Made by a program: the position numbers and the translations under genes
Shown here: positions 26,370-34,218 of the stretch, piece after piece
How the letters are laid out: the number at the start of each line of letters is the position of its first letter
How positions within the stretch are numbered: position 1 is the first letter of the stretch
The notes under the pieces: generated by a model
What the model saw: the letters and a program-made list of their open reading frames with translations, nothing else
Told to the model about the DNA's origin: nothing
Databases searched by the model: none
Assembly: GCA_965229095.1 (NCBI GenBank)
Contig: OZ245855.1
Coordinates: 4,588,001-4,652,000, forward strand
DNA length: 64,000 bases
From: Taibaiella sp965229095
Lineage (GTDB): Bacteria; Bacteroidota; Bacteroidia; Chitinophagales; Chitinophagaceae
Direction: 5' to 3'

Positions 26370-27357
26370 CTTTATTGCGGTTGTATAAAGGTAATAAAAC
26401 AAGGGATGCTAGGCCCAATACCAGGATGATGGCCGTTTGCGCCGCCCAGCTTACCCAGCCATAAGCCAGTCCAATGCCTTCGCTCAGTCCGTAAAGTAAG
26501 AGCACCTGTGCTACAATAACGGGGTAAGCGCCTATGCCGCCGGGTGTGGCGATCATGCCTATGCTGCCGAAGGAAATAACGGCCAGGCCGGCGAGGACCG
26601 GTACGGATTCTGTTTCGGGCAATGCATGGAACCCAACCACAACGGCTGCGGTATAAGCCGACCAGATGAGGATGGTATGTAACAGGAATAATCCTTTCTT
26701 TTTGACCAGGGCAATCGCCTTCAAGCCTTCGCCTATTCCTTTGATGATATGGCCCACCTTGGAATTCCGAATCTTGCGGTACAGGATGATGACGGCAACG
26801 ATACCTGCCAGTATAATACCCAATGCAACGATGATCCGCATCCAGATAAATTGGCCATTGGCATCGGTAAAGATCTTGATATAAAGATCACGGGCAAAAG
26901 GATAGATCACATCGTACTGCAGGCCCAGGGTGATGAACACGATCAGGATAAGGCATACCATGTCAAAGGCCCGTTCTGCGATAATAGTACCTACGAGCTT
27001 GTCAGCCGGCACTTTTTCGTACTTGGCCAGTACAGTACATTTGGCCACTTCGCCCAGCCGGGGTACCAGGGTATTGGCGAGGTAGCCGATCATTACCGAA
27101 AACATGGTATTGGCCGTAGTGGGATAAATTTGTAAAGGTTCCAGGATCAGCTTCCAGCGCAACGCCCTGAAATAATGGGAAAGGAAACCAATGGTGAAAA
27201 TAGGCAGGGCATACCACCAGCGTACGTGCCGGAATGCGGCAAACATTTCTTCTTTCTCAGAGGGTCCCATGGCATTATACCGCCATGCGATCAAACCAAA
27301 ACCCAGCCCAAGGAAAATAATCAATTGCAGAATGGTAGAAACGGTTTTCTTGGACAT
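26335..27357 (-). CDS. UPF0104/LPG-synthase-TM-type flippase-like membrane protein
   Basis: 340 residues with about eight membrane helices. Family marks are HYFRALRWKLIL near residue 60, GYLANTLVPRLGEVAKC (~95) and TPGGIGAYPVIVAQ near the C-terminus, the signature of the AglD/MprF-transmembrane group. It lacks the catalytic aminoacyl-transfer domain, so it is the membrane part only; relatives are thought to flip lipids or lipid-linked sugars. Co-transcribed with rfaE2 (35-bp overlap), which hints at a role in envelope sugar or lipid export (inference). Confidence 0.85.
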   Translation of the reverse strand: MSKKTVSTILQLIIFLGLGFGLIAWRYNAMGPSEKEEMFAAFRHVRWWYALPIFTIGFLSHYFRALRWKLILEPLQIYPTTANTMFSVMIGYLANTLVPRLGEVAKCTVLAKYEKVPADKLVGTIIAERAFDMVCLILIVFITLGLQYDVIYPFARDLYIKIFTDANGQFIWMRIIVALGIILAGIVAVIILYRKIRNSKVGHIIKGIGEGLKAIALVKKKGLFLLHTILIWSAYTAAVVVGFHALPETESVPVLAGLAVISFGSIGMIATPGGIGAYPVIVAQVLLLYGLSEGIGLAYGWVSWAAQTAIILVLGLASLVLLPLYNRNKDEAIQERNRTR

Positions 27358-27475
27358 CAGGATTGTTGAAATAGGATGGGTTAAGGTTGGATAAGGTAAG
27401 CAAGTTTAATAAAAACGGAAATCAAAAATCAAAAGTAAATTTCAATCTCTGATCTCCGTCGCGATAAAAAACATT

Positions 27476-27820
27476 TTATAGTTTATTTCCTTCTTTGGGG
27501 AAAATAACGGTAGGCTTGAACGATTTTGCTTCTTCAAAATCCATTAAAGCGTAGGAAATAATGATCACCAGGTCGCCCGGGCTTACTTTACGGGCGGCCG
27601 GGCCATTAAGGCAAATCTTTCCGCTTCCCCGTACTCCTTTGATAATATAAGTTTCCAGCCGCTCTCCATTATTGAGGTTCACGATCTGTACTTTTTCGTG
27701 TTCAATAAAATTAGCTGCATCCATCAGATCCTCGTCTATCGTAACACTACCGATATAGTTCAGATCAGCTTCCGTTACCACCACACGGTGCAGCTTCGAT
27801 TTCATTACCTGGATTTGCAT
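27476..27820 (-). CDS. panD: Aspartate 1-decarboxylase precursor
   Basis: 114 residues from ATG 27820, which puts the KLHR motif at the same distance from the start as in E. coli PanD; the frame reaches back to 27868. The self-cleavage site Gly24-Ser25 is in NYIGSVTID; Ser25 becomes the pyruvoyl cofactor of the alpha chain. The catalytic loop NGERLETYIIKG and NGPAARKVSPGDLVIIISYA are present. Makes beta-alanine for pantothenate/CoA. A 118-bp gap leads to the flippase gene on the same strand, a gene order common in Bacteroidota. Confidence 0.95.
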   Translation of the reverse strand: MQIQVMKSKLHRVVVTEADLNYIGSVTIDEDLMDAANFIEHEKVQIVNLNNGERLETYIIKGVRGSGKICLNGPAARKVSPGDLVIIISYALMDFEEAKSFKPTVIFPKEGNKL

Positions 27821-28000
27821 AAGGCATACTAAGTTTTGCGCCGCAAAGCTACAAAGAATAAATAACATGGAATTTACACGTCCCCTATAAAACTATTGTC
27901 GGTGTCTATATTCCATGTGGAAGTTTTGAATGTGTTGATTTGTAAGTTCTGGCATTTGCAGGTGTTTTTTATTTGATAAATGCGGATGCCGTTTTTGCAG

Positions 28001-29644
28001 TTATGCCGTCGTGGCAATTTTACCCCATAGCAGCCAGCAAAGCGCCAGGCCGATACCGGCCAGCAACAAGAGCGCCCACCAGAAAAACGAGGCCAGCAGG
28101 AAAATATGTACCGCGCCTATCGCTACACTTAACAGCATGATTAATATAGTCCTGAAAAAGCCCTGCTGCTTTTGCGCTTTCTGGTCTTCGGGAGCAATGG
28201 AGGCAGGCATCTCTTTAGATAGCAGCAGTACCTGAAACAAGAAGAGTACAGCGGCATTGATACCGGCCAGTAAGAGGTTGCCCCAAAGGGCGCCTTTGGT
28301 GACGATCAGGGCCAGGCACCCCCATATGAGAAAAGCCGGGAGGTAATAACCTACAAATATAGCCCAGCCGGCGCCCAGCCTTACCTGCCCTTTGATCTGG
28401 TAAGGCGCCGTTTCGTACACCCAGGCCGCTTTATATTGCGGCGATGACTTCAGGTTCATCAGGGCTGCCGTAATAGGATACATCAGCATATACACCGGCA
28501 GCAGCCAATTCTTTTGCTTAATGCTGCCGGAACCGGTAGATATTACTTTCCACAGGTCGGTGAGGACCGGAACTGCGGTAAAAACGATATAGAAAAAAGA
28601 AGGAAGTACGGTCATTTTATATTCCGTAACCCGGCTCGTGAACTTGCGGGTAAATAAATAGCCGGACCGGGCGGCGGGATGCTGCAGCAGGAGGAAACGT
28701 TTGGGGCGGAAAGGCCTGGTCTTTTCTTTTGCGGCGGTCTTCGCGGCAGCTTCAAACCCGCTGCCGATCTCGGTAAGGCGGGCCGAAAACTTAGGGGCAA
28801 GGAAGCGGACGATCAGGAAGATACAAAGCAGAGGCATACCCGATAATGCAACGTACATCCACAAAGGGGCAGTATGCGTCCATGCCTTTACAATCCAGTA
28901 TTGCGGCATCCAGGACAGCATCCCGGAATATTCCAGGGTAAAGGAAAAATTGGTTTGTTTGAGCTTGTTGTAAAAAGAGCTTTGCATGGACAAATACACC
29001 CAGCCAATAAGCAGGGCCTGCAACCAGTACACCAGCTTTTTGAATTTTTGCCCCGAAACAAAACGCAGCAAAAGGATGAGCAGCATTTGTACGAAAGCAA
29101 AAACAAGCGCCAGGCCCGGTAAGGTAAGCAGGAAGTAATAAAGTCCGCTCGCCCAGCCATCCCGTACCATGAGGGTGATCACGATGGCAAAAGACAAAGG
29201 AACGGCGGCGGTGATAAAGCTGTAACCGGTAAACAGCAACCGGTACAATACCATGGTACGGCTGTGTACGGGACGTGGCAACAGGATAATATTATCGCTG
29301 GTATCGGTAAGCTGGCTGGAGAAGTTCATCACCAGGAGCAGGATGGAGAACAGGAAATAGGCGAAGGTGACGAACAGCAGACCCAGTTCTTTATCGGGGA
29401 CAAACAACAGCACAGGGATATAAGTAAGCCCCAGCAACGAAGGGAGCAGCACCCGGAAGAAGGCCCTGAGCCAGGGTGGCAGGTTGTATTCCTTTTTGCC
29501 GCTTCCCGAACGGACAGCAAGCGGTTGCCGGTTCGACAACTCGATCTTCAGCTTAAGGATAAGCACCAGTTGCCGGCTGTCGGCGCCCAGCATCGACCAT
29601 AAAGGGCTGAGCAGTCTGACGAGGTATAAAAAGAGCTTGTTCAT
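28001..29644 (-). CDS. ABC-type exporter, membrane subunit
   Basis: 547 residues from ATG 29644, with about 12 membrane helices. The frame remains open upstream to 29767 inside the ATPase gene, but the ATG directly after that gene's stop is the natural start. The pattern (long hydrophobic pairs; FSSQLTDTSDNIILLPRPVH; basic loop KTAAKEKTRPFRPKR) is that of large ABC-2-like permeases of Bacteroidota. The gap to the ATPase stop is a single base. Substrate unknown. Confidence 0.85.
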   Translation of the reverse strand: MNKLFLYLVRLLSPLWSMLGADSRQLVLILKLKIELSNRQPLAVRSGSGKKEYNLPPWLRAFFRVLLPSLLGLTYIPVLLFVPDKELGLLFVTFAYFLFSILLLVMNFSSQLTDTSDNIILLPRPVHSRTMVLYRLLFTGYSFITAAVPLSFAIVITLMVRDGWASGLYYFLLTLPGLALVFAFVQMLLILLLRFVSGQKFKKLVYWLQALLIGWVYLSMQSSFYNKLKQTNFSFTLEYSGMLSWMPQYWIVKAWTHTAPLWMYVALSGMPLLCIFLIVRFLAPKFSARLTEIGSGFEAAAKTAAKEKTRPFRPKRFLLLQHPAARSGYLFTRKFTSRVTEYKMTVLPSFFYIVFTAVPVLTDLWKVISTGSGSIKQKNWLLPVYMLMYPITAALMNLKSSPQYKAAWVYETAPYQIKGQVRLGAGWAIFVGYYLPAFLIWGCLALIVTKGALWGNLLLAGINAAVLFLFQVLLLSKEMPASIAPEDQKAQKQQGFFRTILIMLLSVAIGAVHIFLLASFFWWALLLLAGIGLALCWLLWGKIATTA

Positions 29645-29645
29645 T

Positions 29646-30446
29646 TTAGCGCGCCTCCCCGTCTTTGTTGAAAATAGATATGAAATCGCCGGCATGGTCC
29701 TGGCTGCGGTCGCGGCCGGTGAGCGTGGCAAAAATATCTTCCAGGCTTTCGCTTCCCGCCTGTTCACGTAGCTCGTTCAAGGTGCCGTCGGCCATGATAC
29801 GGCCGTCGCGGATCAGCACGATCCTGTCGGATACCTTTTCCACCACATCCATAATGTGTGAACAGTAGAGGATCGTTTTGCCTGCCTTTTTCAGGCCGGT
29901 AATCACCTCTTTCAGCAGGATCACCGCATTGGCATCGAGGCCCGACAATGGTTCGTCCATCAATACGATCTGCGGATCGTGGATCAGCGCCGAAGTCACC
30001 AATACCTTTTGCTTCATGCCTTTGGAGAAGCCGTCCATTCTTTGGTTCAGGGCATTTTCCAGTCCGAACAAGGCCAGCATCCTGCGGCTGCGTTCATCGA
30101 TCACCTGCTGGTCCATGCCGTAGAGGCCGCCTATGAACTGCAGGTATTCCAATGGCGTGAGCATTTCGTAAAGCGCTGCATTTTCGGGGATATAGCCGAT
30201 CAGGGCTTTAAGCTCCTGCGTATGTTCCCTGAAATCCCTGCCCATAATATTGACCTGGCCTTCATATTCCGTAATAAGGCCCGTCAATATTTTTACGGTA
30301 GTGGATTTACCGGCGCCATTGGCGCCTATATAACCGATAACCTGTCCTTGTGGGATACTGAGGTTAATGTTATGAAGTACTGGTTTATCGTAGCGCTTGG
30401 ATACGTTGATGATCTCTATAGCCGGCAGGGGCGTTGTTTCGTTCAT
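29646..30446 (-). CDS. ABC transporter ATP-binding protein
   Basis: 266 residues from ATG 30446 (the frame is open to 30560). Walker A is GYIGANGAGKSTT, the Q loop is at IPENAALYEML, the signature motif is in GFSKGMKQKVLVTSAL, Walker B is QIVLMDEPLSGLD, and the switch His is in CSHIMDVVEK. It powers the permease encoded 1 bp downstream. The family (CcmA/NatA-like) usually exports small molecules, lipids or peptides. Confidence 0.94.
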   Translation of the reverse strand: MNETTPLPAIEIINVSKRYDKPVLHNINLSIPQGQVIGYIGANGAGKSTTVKILTGLITEYEGQVNIMGRDFREHTQELKALIGYIPENAALYEMLTPLEYLQFIGGLYGMDQQVIDERSRRMLALFGLENALNQRMDGFSKGMKQKVLVTSALIHDPQIVLMDEPLSGLDANAVILLKEVITGLKKAGKTILYCSHIMDVVEKVSDRIVLIRDGRIMADGTLNELREQAGSESLEDIFATLTGRDRSQDHAGDFISIFNKDGEAR

Positions 30447-30664
30447 GGAAACAAAAATAATGATTCCCGTTCTTGGGAGAGAACACCCTATTCGGGGTAT
30501 TTTTAATGGGCAATTGTGGGTATTGTAGGTAATGTTGCGGTACCTGCGAATACATATCAAGAAGGCCGGAAGCTGCAGTGTCCGGCGTTTAAAGTTTTTG
30601 CCAAGACCAATGTGCGGCTTTGTAATTTTTTTCGCTTATTTTCGCCCCATAAAATCGGACAAAA

Positions 30665-31042
30665 ATGAATTTTCCTGAAAATCTGAAATACACCAAAGAC
30701 CACGAATGGGTTTTGTTGGAAGGCGATACTGCTACAGTAGGCATCACTGAATTTGCACAACGCGAACTGGGCGATATCGTTTATGTTGAAATTGAAACAG
30801 TAGGACAATCCCTGGAAGCAGAGGCGGTTTTTGGTTCTGTGGAAGCTGTGAAAACAGTATCGGATCTTTACCTGCCGGTAAGCGGTACTATTACCGAAGT
30901 AAATGCCGAGCTGGGCAATACCCCCGAGTCGGTAAACACTGATCCTTACGGTGAGGGTTGGATGATCAAAATGAAAGTAAATAATCCTGCAGACGTTGAT
31001 GGCCTGCTGGATGCCAAAGCATACGAAGCCTTAGTAGGTTAA
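30665..31042 (+). CDS. gcvH: Glycine cleavage system H protein
   Basis: 125 residues, normal length. The lipoyl-accepting Lys63 is in FGSVEAVKTVSDLYLPV, and TKDHEWV and GVTEFAQRELGDIVYVE-like segments match the family (here GITEFAQRELGDIVYVE). It shuttles the aminomethyl group between the P, T and L proteins, none of which is adjacent. A promoter-like TATTTTCG lies at 30637-30644, and a hairpin terminator follows, so it is transcribed alone. Confidence 0.97.
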   Translation: MNFPENLKYTKDHEWVLLEGDTATVGITEFAQRELGDIVYVEIETVGQSLEAEAVFGSVEAVKTVSDLYLPVSGTITEVNAELGNTPESVNTDPYGEGWMIKMKVNNPADVDGLLDAKAYEALVG

Positions 31043-31063
31043 TATTTTATTTCTTTTCTTTTT

Positions 31064-31102
31064 CAGCATAAAAAGCATGTAACCTACATCCTTTTTATGC
31101 TG
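31064..31102 (+). terminator. Terminator of gcvH
   Basis: 12-bp perfect stem CAGCATAAAAAG / CTTTTTATGCTG, 15-nt loop, followed by ATTTTG; a T-rich stretch precedes it as well. Confidence 0.75.
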
Positions 31103-31202
31103 ATTTTGTAAATGGCTGTCCCGTAACCAGGTTATAGTACGGCTATTGCCCTTGATCCGGACATATCTTCATTATTCATTCTTTTAAAAACTATTGCTCC
31201 TG

Positions 31203-31568
31203 ATGAAACCGATTACTGCTAATTTGCTCAATGCGCTTATCCTGATCGCCGCAGGATTGTACGGCTATTTTCTATTGCCTTTAGGACCGGGCGAAAAGCA
31301 ATCTGTTACGGCCCTTATCCCGGCTTTTGCAGGGATCATATTCCTGCTGCTTGGCCTTATCTGGAAAAGCAAACCCAAGATCGCTGCGCATGTGGCACCG
31401 GTACTGGCGCTGATCCTGATCATTATGTGCATGATGCGCTTTGTGAAAATTGCAGACTGGAACGAAAAGAAATACGTGTTCCTGGTGTGTATCCTCAGTA
31501 ACCTGATAGCCCTGATTATTTTTGTCAACAGCTTTGTAAAAGCCCGGGTGTTGAAAAAGAACCAGTAA
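31203..31568 (+). CDS. Small four-helix membrane protein
   Basis: 121 residues from ATG 31203 (a TTG at 31194 is less likely). Four hydrophobic helices at about 8-25, 37-55, 64-80 and 90-112, with a basic C-terminus (KARVLKKNQ). No family recognised. Its stop codon shares one base with the start of plsC (TAATG), so the two genes are coupled and it may assist membrane lipid work (inference). Confidence 0.75.
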   Translation: MKPITANLLNALILIAAGLYGYFLLPLGPGEKQSVTALIPAFAGIIFLLLGLIWKSKPKIAAHVAPVLALILIIMCMMRFVKIADWNEKKYVFLVCILSNLIALIIFVNSFVKARVLKKNQ

Positions 31569-32293
31569 TGCGCTATCTGTACGTTATCTGGTCGGTCACC
31601 ACTTTTGTTATTTTTTTCCTGGTCCTGTTCCCTTTCTTTATCCTGCTCAGTTTTTTCAGGGCATGGGGCAGGAAGGCGATCTGGCAATTGATCCGTGGCT
31701 GGAGCTATGTATGGTTTTTTCTGATCGGCATGCAGGCGCGCCGGGTGTACCGGCAAAAGCCGGTGAAGGGGAGGAATTATATCGTAGTGGCCAATCACAT
31801 TTCGTATATCGATACGCCGCTTATCTTCCGTACCATTCCTTTTTTTGTAAGGCCTTTGGCCAAAAAAGAGCTGGCAGCCATTCCCCTGTTCGGCTTTTTG
31901 TACAAGCAGATGGCAGTATTGGTAGATCGGAGCGATAATGCCAGCAAATACAAAAGCATCCATATGCTGCGGCGTACGCTGCAAAGGGAAGGGAGCATCT
32001 TTATTTTTCCCGAAGGGACCTTTAACGAAACAGGCGAGCCGCTCAAGTTCTTTTATGACGGGGCTTTCCGGCTAGCCTTAAGAACAGGTACTCCTATTCT
32101 CCCGGTTATCTTTCCCGATACGATAAAGCGCTGGCATTACAGCAGCTTCTGGAAATGGTCGCCAGGACCCAATAGGGCTATCTTTCTGCCGGAGGTGCCG
32201 GTGGCCGGTTTTGAGCCGAACGATATTGCCGGCCTGAAGCAGAAGGTATTTGACCAGATGTGGGCCGCGATGGTGGAAATAGCATCTATTTAA
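31568..32293 (+). CDS. plsC: 1-acyl-sn-glycerol-3-phosphate acyltransferase
   Basis: 241 residues. An N-terminal membrane helix precedes the acyltransferase domain, with the NHxxxxD motif (His77-Asp82 in NHISYID), RPLAKKELAAIPLFG, and the substrate-binding FPEGTFNE (147-154). It acylates lysophosphatidic acid to phosphatidic acid in phospholipid synthesis. Start overlaps the stop of the small membrane protein gene by one base; two hairpins follow. Confidence 0.93.
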   Translation: MRYLYVIWSVTTFVIFFLVLFPFFILLSFFRAWGRKAIWQLIRGWSYVWFFLIGMQARRVYRQKPVKGRNYIVVANHISYIDTPLIFRTIPFFVRPLAKKELAAIPLFGFLYKQMAVLVDRSDNASKYKSIHMLRRTLQREGSIFIFPEGTFNETGEPLKFFYDGAFRLALRTGTPILPVIFPDTIKRWHYSSFWKWSPGPNRAIFLPEVPVAGFEPNDIAGLKQKVFDQMWAAMVEIASI

Positions 32294-32305
32294 TCCACAC
32301 CCTTT

Positions 32306-32338
32306 AACCCTTATAGGGTTTTAGACCCTATAAGGGTT
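32306..32338. terminator. First of two hairpins between plsC and the NifU-type gene
   Basis: Perfect 14-bp inverted repeat AACCCTTATAGGGT / ACCCTATAAGGGTT with a 5-nt loop. It has no T tail; it may be part of a double terminator with the next hairpin. Confidence 0.6.
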
Positions 32339-32342
32339 ATGG

Positions 32343-32385
32343 ATAGCAAACGAGCCAGGCTTTTAAAGCCTGGCTCGTTTGCTAT
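32343..32385. terminator. Bidirectional terminator between convergent genes
   Basis: Perfect 21-bp inverted repeat whose left arm begins ATAGCAAACGAGCCAGG and whose right arm ends CCTGGCTCGTTTGCTAT, spaced by one base. T-rich sequence follows on the plus strand (TATTAGTTTTTT). It separates plsC from the gene at 32405 on the other strand. Confidence 0.85.
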
Positions 32386-32404
32386 TATTAGTTTTTTAGG
32401 AAAA

Positions 32405-32995
32405 TTATTCTGCTTCTGCCACTACCTCTTTTACTTCGGGGATCATGCGTTTCATCATGCCTTCGATACCCGATTTAAGGGTGATCATGGAAGAGGGGCA
32501 ACCGGAGCAACTGCCTTGCAACATCAGCTTTACTACGCCATCGTCGTAACCGCGGAAACTGATAGCGCCACCGTCCATTTCTACGGCAGGTTTTACATAG
32601 TTCTCCAGCATTTCTTTAATGCGTTCCACTACATCCCTGTCGTCGGCATTGATCACATAGTCCGGTTCTTTTGCGGGCACCAGCTCTTCATTAATTACGG
32701 CTTTGCCTTCTTCCAGGTAGTTCTTCAGGAACTGGCGGATAGAAGGGATCACTTCTTCCCAAAGCGTTTCGGGCGTTTTGGTAAGGGTAACAAAATTGCT
32801 GGCTATAAATACGCCGCGCACAAAGGGGAATCCAAACAGCTCCTGTGCCAGCGGAGAAGGCGTGGCATCTTTCTCTTCAGGGAAATCGATGCTTTTACCG
32901 GGATACAGTAATTTGTTGGCTACAAATTTCATCGTCTCCGGGTTAGGAGTCATCTCCGTGTATATGCTTACAATAGTGCTTCCGGTTTTCAACAT
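32405..32995 (-). CDS. NifU-type Fe-S cluster scaffold (Nfu N-terminal plus NifU domain)
   Basis: 196 residues from ATG 32995. The frame extends to 33244 but the extra part has no protein-like character, and a promoter-like TACCTTCG lies between. The N-terminal Nfu_N domain (YTEMTPNPETMKFVANK ... FVRGVFIASNFVTLTK) is followed by a NifU domain with the cluster-binding Cys pair in GSCSGCPSS and PAVEMDGGAISFRGYDDG. Family members carry [4Fe-4S] clusters to target enzymes. It is transcribed alone, divergent from the Dabb gene. Confidence 0.92.
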   Translation of the reverse strand: MLKTGSTIVSIYTEMTPNPETMKFVANKLLYPGKSIDFPEEKDATPSPLAQELFGFPFVRGVFIASNFVTLTKTPETLWEEVIPSIRQFLKNYLEEGKAVINEELVPAKEPDYVINADDRDVVERIKEMLENYVKPAVEMDGGAISFRGYDDGVVKLMLQGSCSGCPSSMITLKSGIEGMMKRMIPEVKEVVAEAE

Positions 32996-33143
32996 AATCT
33001 TAGTATTTAATGTTGCGAAGGTACGGAATACAATTTTCACTAAAGCAAAACAAAAATGAATAGGGACAAAGAGGAAATCAATGAGGGTATTGGCTGTGAT
33101 AAAACGGGGTTTTCCGCCTATTTTTGCCGTAAAACAATGTAAT

Positions 33144-33440
33144 ATGTTGGTACACCACGTCTTATTCTGGCTTAAACCGGATACTACCGATGAACAAAAA
33201 GCCGCTTTTCGCGAAGGCTTGCAAACCCTGGAGCAGGTAAGCACCGTAAAGCAATTTTATATCGGAAGCCCTTCGTCCATAACCCGAAACGTGGTCGACG
33301 GCAGCTACACCTTTTCTTTACTGCTGATTTTTGACGATGTGGCCGCGCATGACCTTTACCAGGTGGATCCGCTGCACAAAGCCTTCCTGGAGCAGTTCCG
33401 GGTCCTGTTTGAAAAAGTGGTGATCTACGACGCGGAATAA
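33144..33440 (+). CDS. Dabb-family (stress-responsive A/B barrel) protein
   Basis: 98 residues from ATG 33144; an upstream in-frame ATG at 33081 precedes the promoter box TATTTTTG (33119-33126) and is rejected. MLVHHVLFWLKPD, LEQVSTVKQFYIGSP, YTFSLLLIFDDVAAHDLYQ and HKAFLEQFR fit the small ferredoxin-like alpha/beta barrel family. Members usually dimerise; many have no known reaction. It is followed by a hairpin at 33465-33493. Confidence 0.88.
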   Translation: MLVHHVLFWLKPDTTDEQKAAFREGLQTLEQVSTVKQFYIGSPSSITRNVVDGSYTFSLLLIFDDVAAHDLYQVDPLHKAFLEQFRVLFEKVVIYDAE

Positions 33441-33464
33441 GCATTGTCTGTAACCGGTACTCAC

Positions 33465-33493
33465 AAGGGCATTCATCACTAAAAAATGCCCTT
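33465..33493 (+). terminator. Hairpin between the Dabb and Sfp-type genes
   Basis: 9-bp inverted repeat AAGGGCATT / AATGCCCTT with an 11-nt loop, 24 bp after the Dabb stop. It has no clean T tail, and the right arm touches the next promoter box, so it could be an operator instead. Confidence 0.5.
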
Positions 33494-33500
33494 ACCTTTG
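33493..33500 (+). promoter_or_regulatory. -7 promoter box of the phosphopantetheinyl transferase gene
   Basis: Exact TACCTTTG four bases before the ATG at 33505, again predicting a nearly leaderless transcript. Confidence 0.55.
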
Positions 33501-33504
33501 CGCC

Positions 33505-34113
33505 ATGCCTATATTTAAGCAATATGATAAGGCGGATGCCCGGATAGCCATCTGGAAGATCGAGGAGCCCGAAGCTTTTTTTAGCGACCGTACGGGGTTG
33601 CAATCAGATAAGAAGGGCGAGATACGCCGGCTGGAACACCTTACAGGCCGGTTCCTGCTGCAGGAGGCGGTGCCGGGCCTGTCCCAGGACCAGATCGCGA
33701 TAAGCCCGCTGGGAAAACCTTTTTTGAAAGACGGCAGCCTTCATTTTTCCATTTCTCATTCTTTCCCTTTCGTAGGCGTGGTGGTAAATGCGGTAAAAGA
33801 GGTAGGCATCGATGTGCAAACCCTGCAGGATAAGATACACCGGTTGCAATATAAATTTCTTTCACCCGAAGAGCAGGCCCTTTGCGAACAGCAAACGGGA
33901 AAAATAACCCTGGCCTGGGCTGCCAAGGAAGCAGCGTTTAAGCGTTACGGCCTGGGAGCGGTTGATTTTATACGGCATATGCCCATCCGGGAAATGCAGG
34001 TCAGGAATGGGGAAGCGGCCCTCAAAATGGAATTCAGCCGGGAATTGCCTGCTGTTACCCTGGATCTTTGCGGCGGTATCGAGGCCGATTTTGCCTGGTC
34101 GGTAACCCTGTAG
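33505..34113 (+). CDS. 4'-phosphopantetheinyl transferase (Sfp type)
   Basis: 202 residues. Signature parts are LHFSISHSFPFVGVVV, the Mg-binding VGIDVQTLQDKI and the LAWAAKEAAFKRYG motif. It transfers the phosphopantetheine arm of CoA to a Ser of carrier proteins (fatty-acid or secondary-metabolite ACPs). It sits alone between the Dabb gene and feoB; no synthase genes are near, so it probably serves several carriers. Confidence 0.92.
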   Translation: MPIFKQYDKADARIAIWKIEEPEAFFSDRTGLQSDKKGEIRRLEHLTGRFLLQEAVPGLSQDQIAISPLGKPFLKDGSLHFSISHSFPFVGVVVNAVKEVGIDVQTLQDKIHRLQYKFLSPEEQALCEQQTGKITLAWAAKEAAFKRYGLGAVDFIRHMPIREMQVRNGEAALKMEFSRELPAVTLDLCGGIEADFAWSVTL

Positions 34114-34154
34114 TTGCTCTACTTGTTGTATTATAGAAAAAATGCCGGTAAGGG

Positions 34155-34177
34155 ATTGTCATTTCTGTACTGACAAT
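34155..34177 (+). promoter_or_regulatory. Palindromic candidate operator before feoB
   Basis: Inverted repeat ATTGTCA-N9-TGACAAT, 24 bp upstream of the feoB -7 box TACCTTTG (34201-34208). It may bind the iron-responsive repressor, but it is not a classical Fur or DtxR box. Confidence 0.45.
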
Positions 34178-34200
34178 CTGTTCCCACTTGATGTATTTAG

Positions 34201-34208
34201 TACCTTTG
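34201..34208 (+). promoter_or_regulatory. -7 promoter box of feoB
   Basis: Exact TACCTTTG, 10 bp before the ATG at 34219; supports that start and a very short leader. Confidence 0.55.
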
Positions 34209-34218
34209 CCCGCCATTC

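Noticed and set aside
32996..33244. 83-residue N-terminal extension of the NifU-type protein
   Set aside because: Runs antisense through the promoter and start of the Dabb gene and has no similarity to Nfu N-termini.
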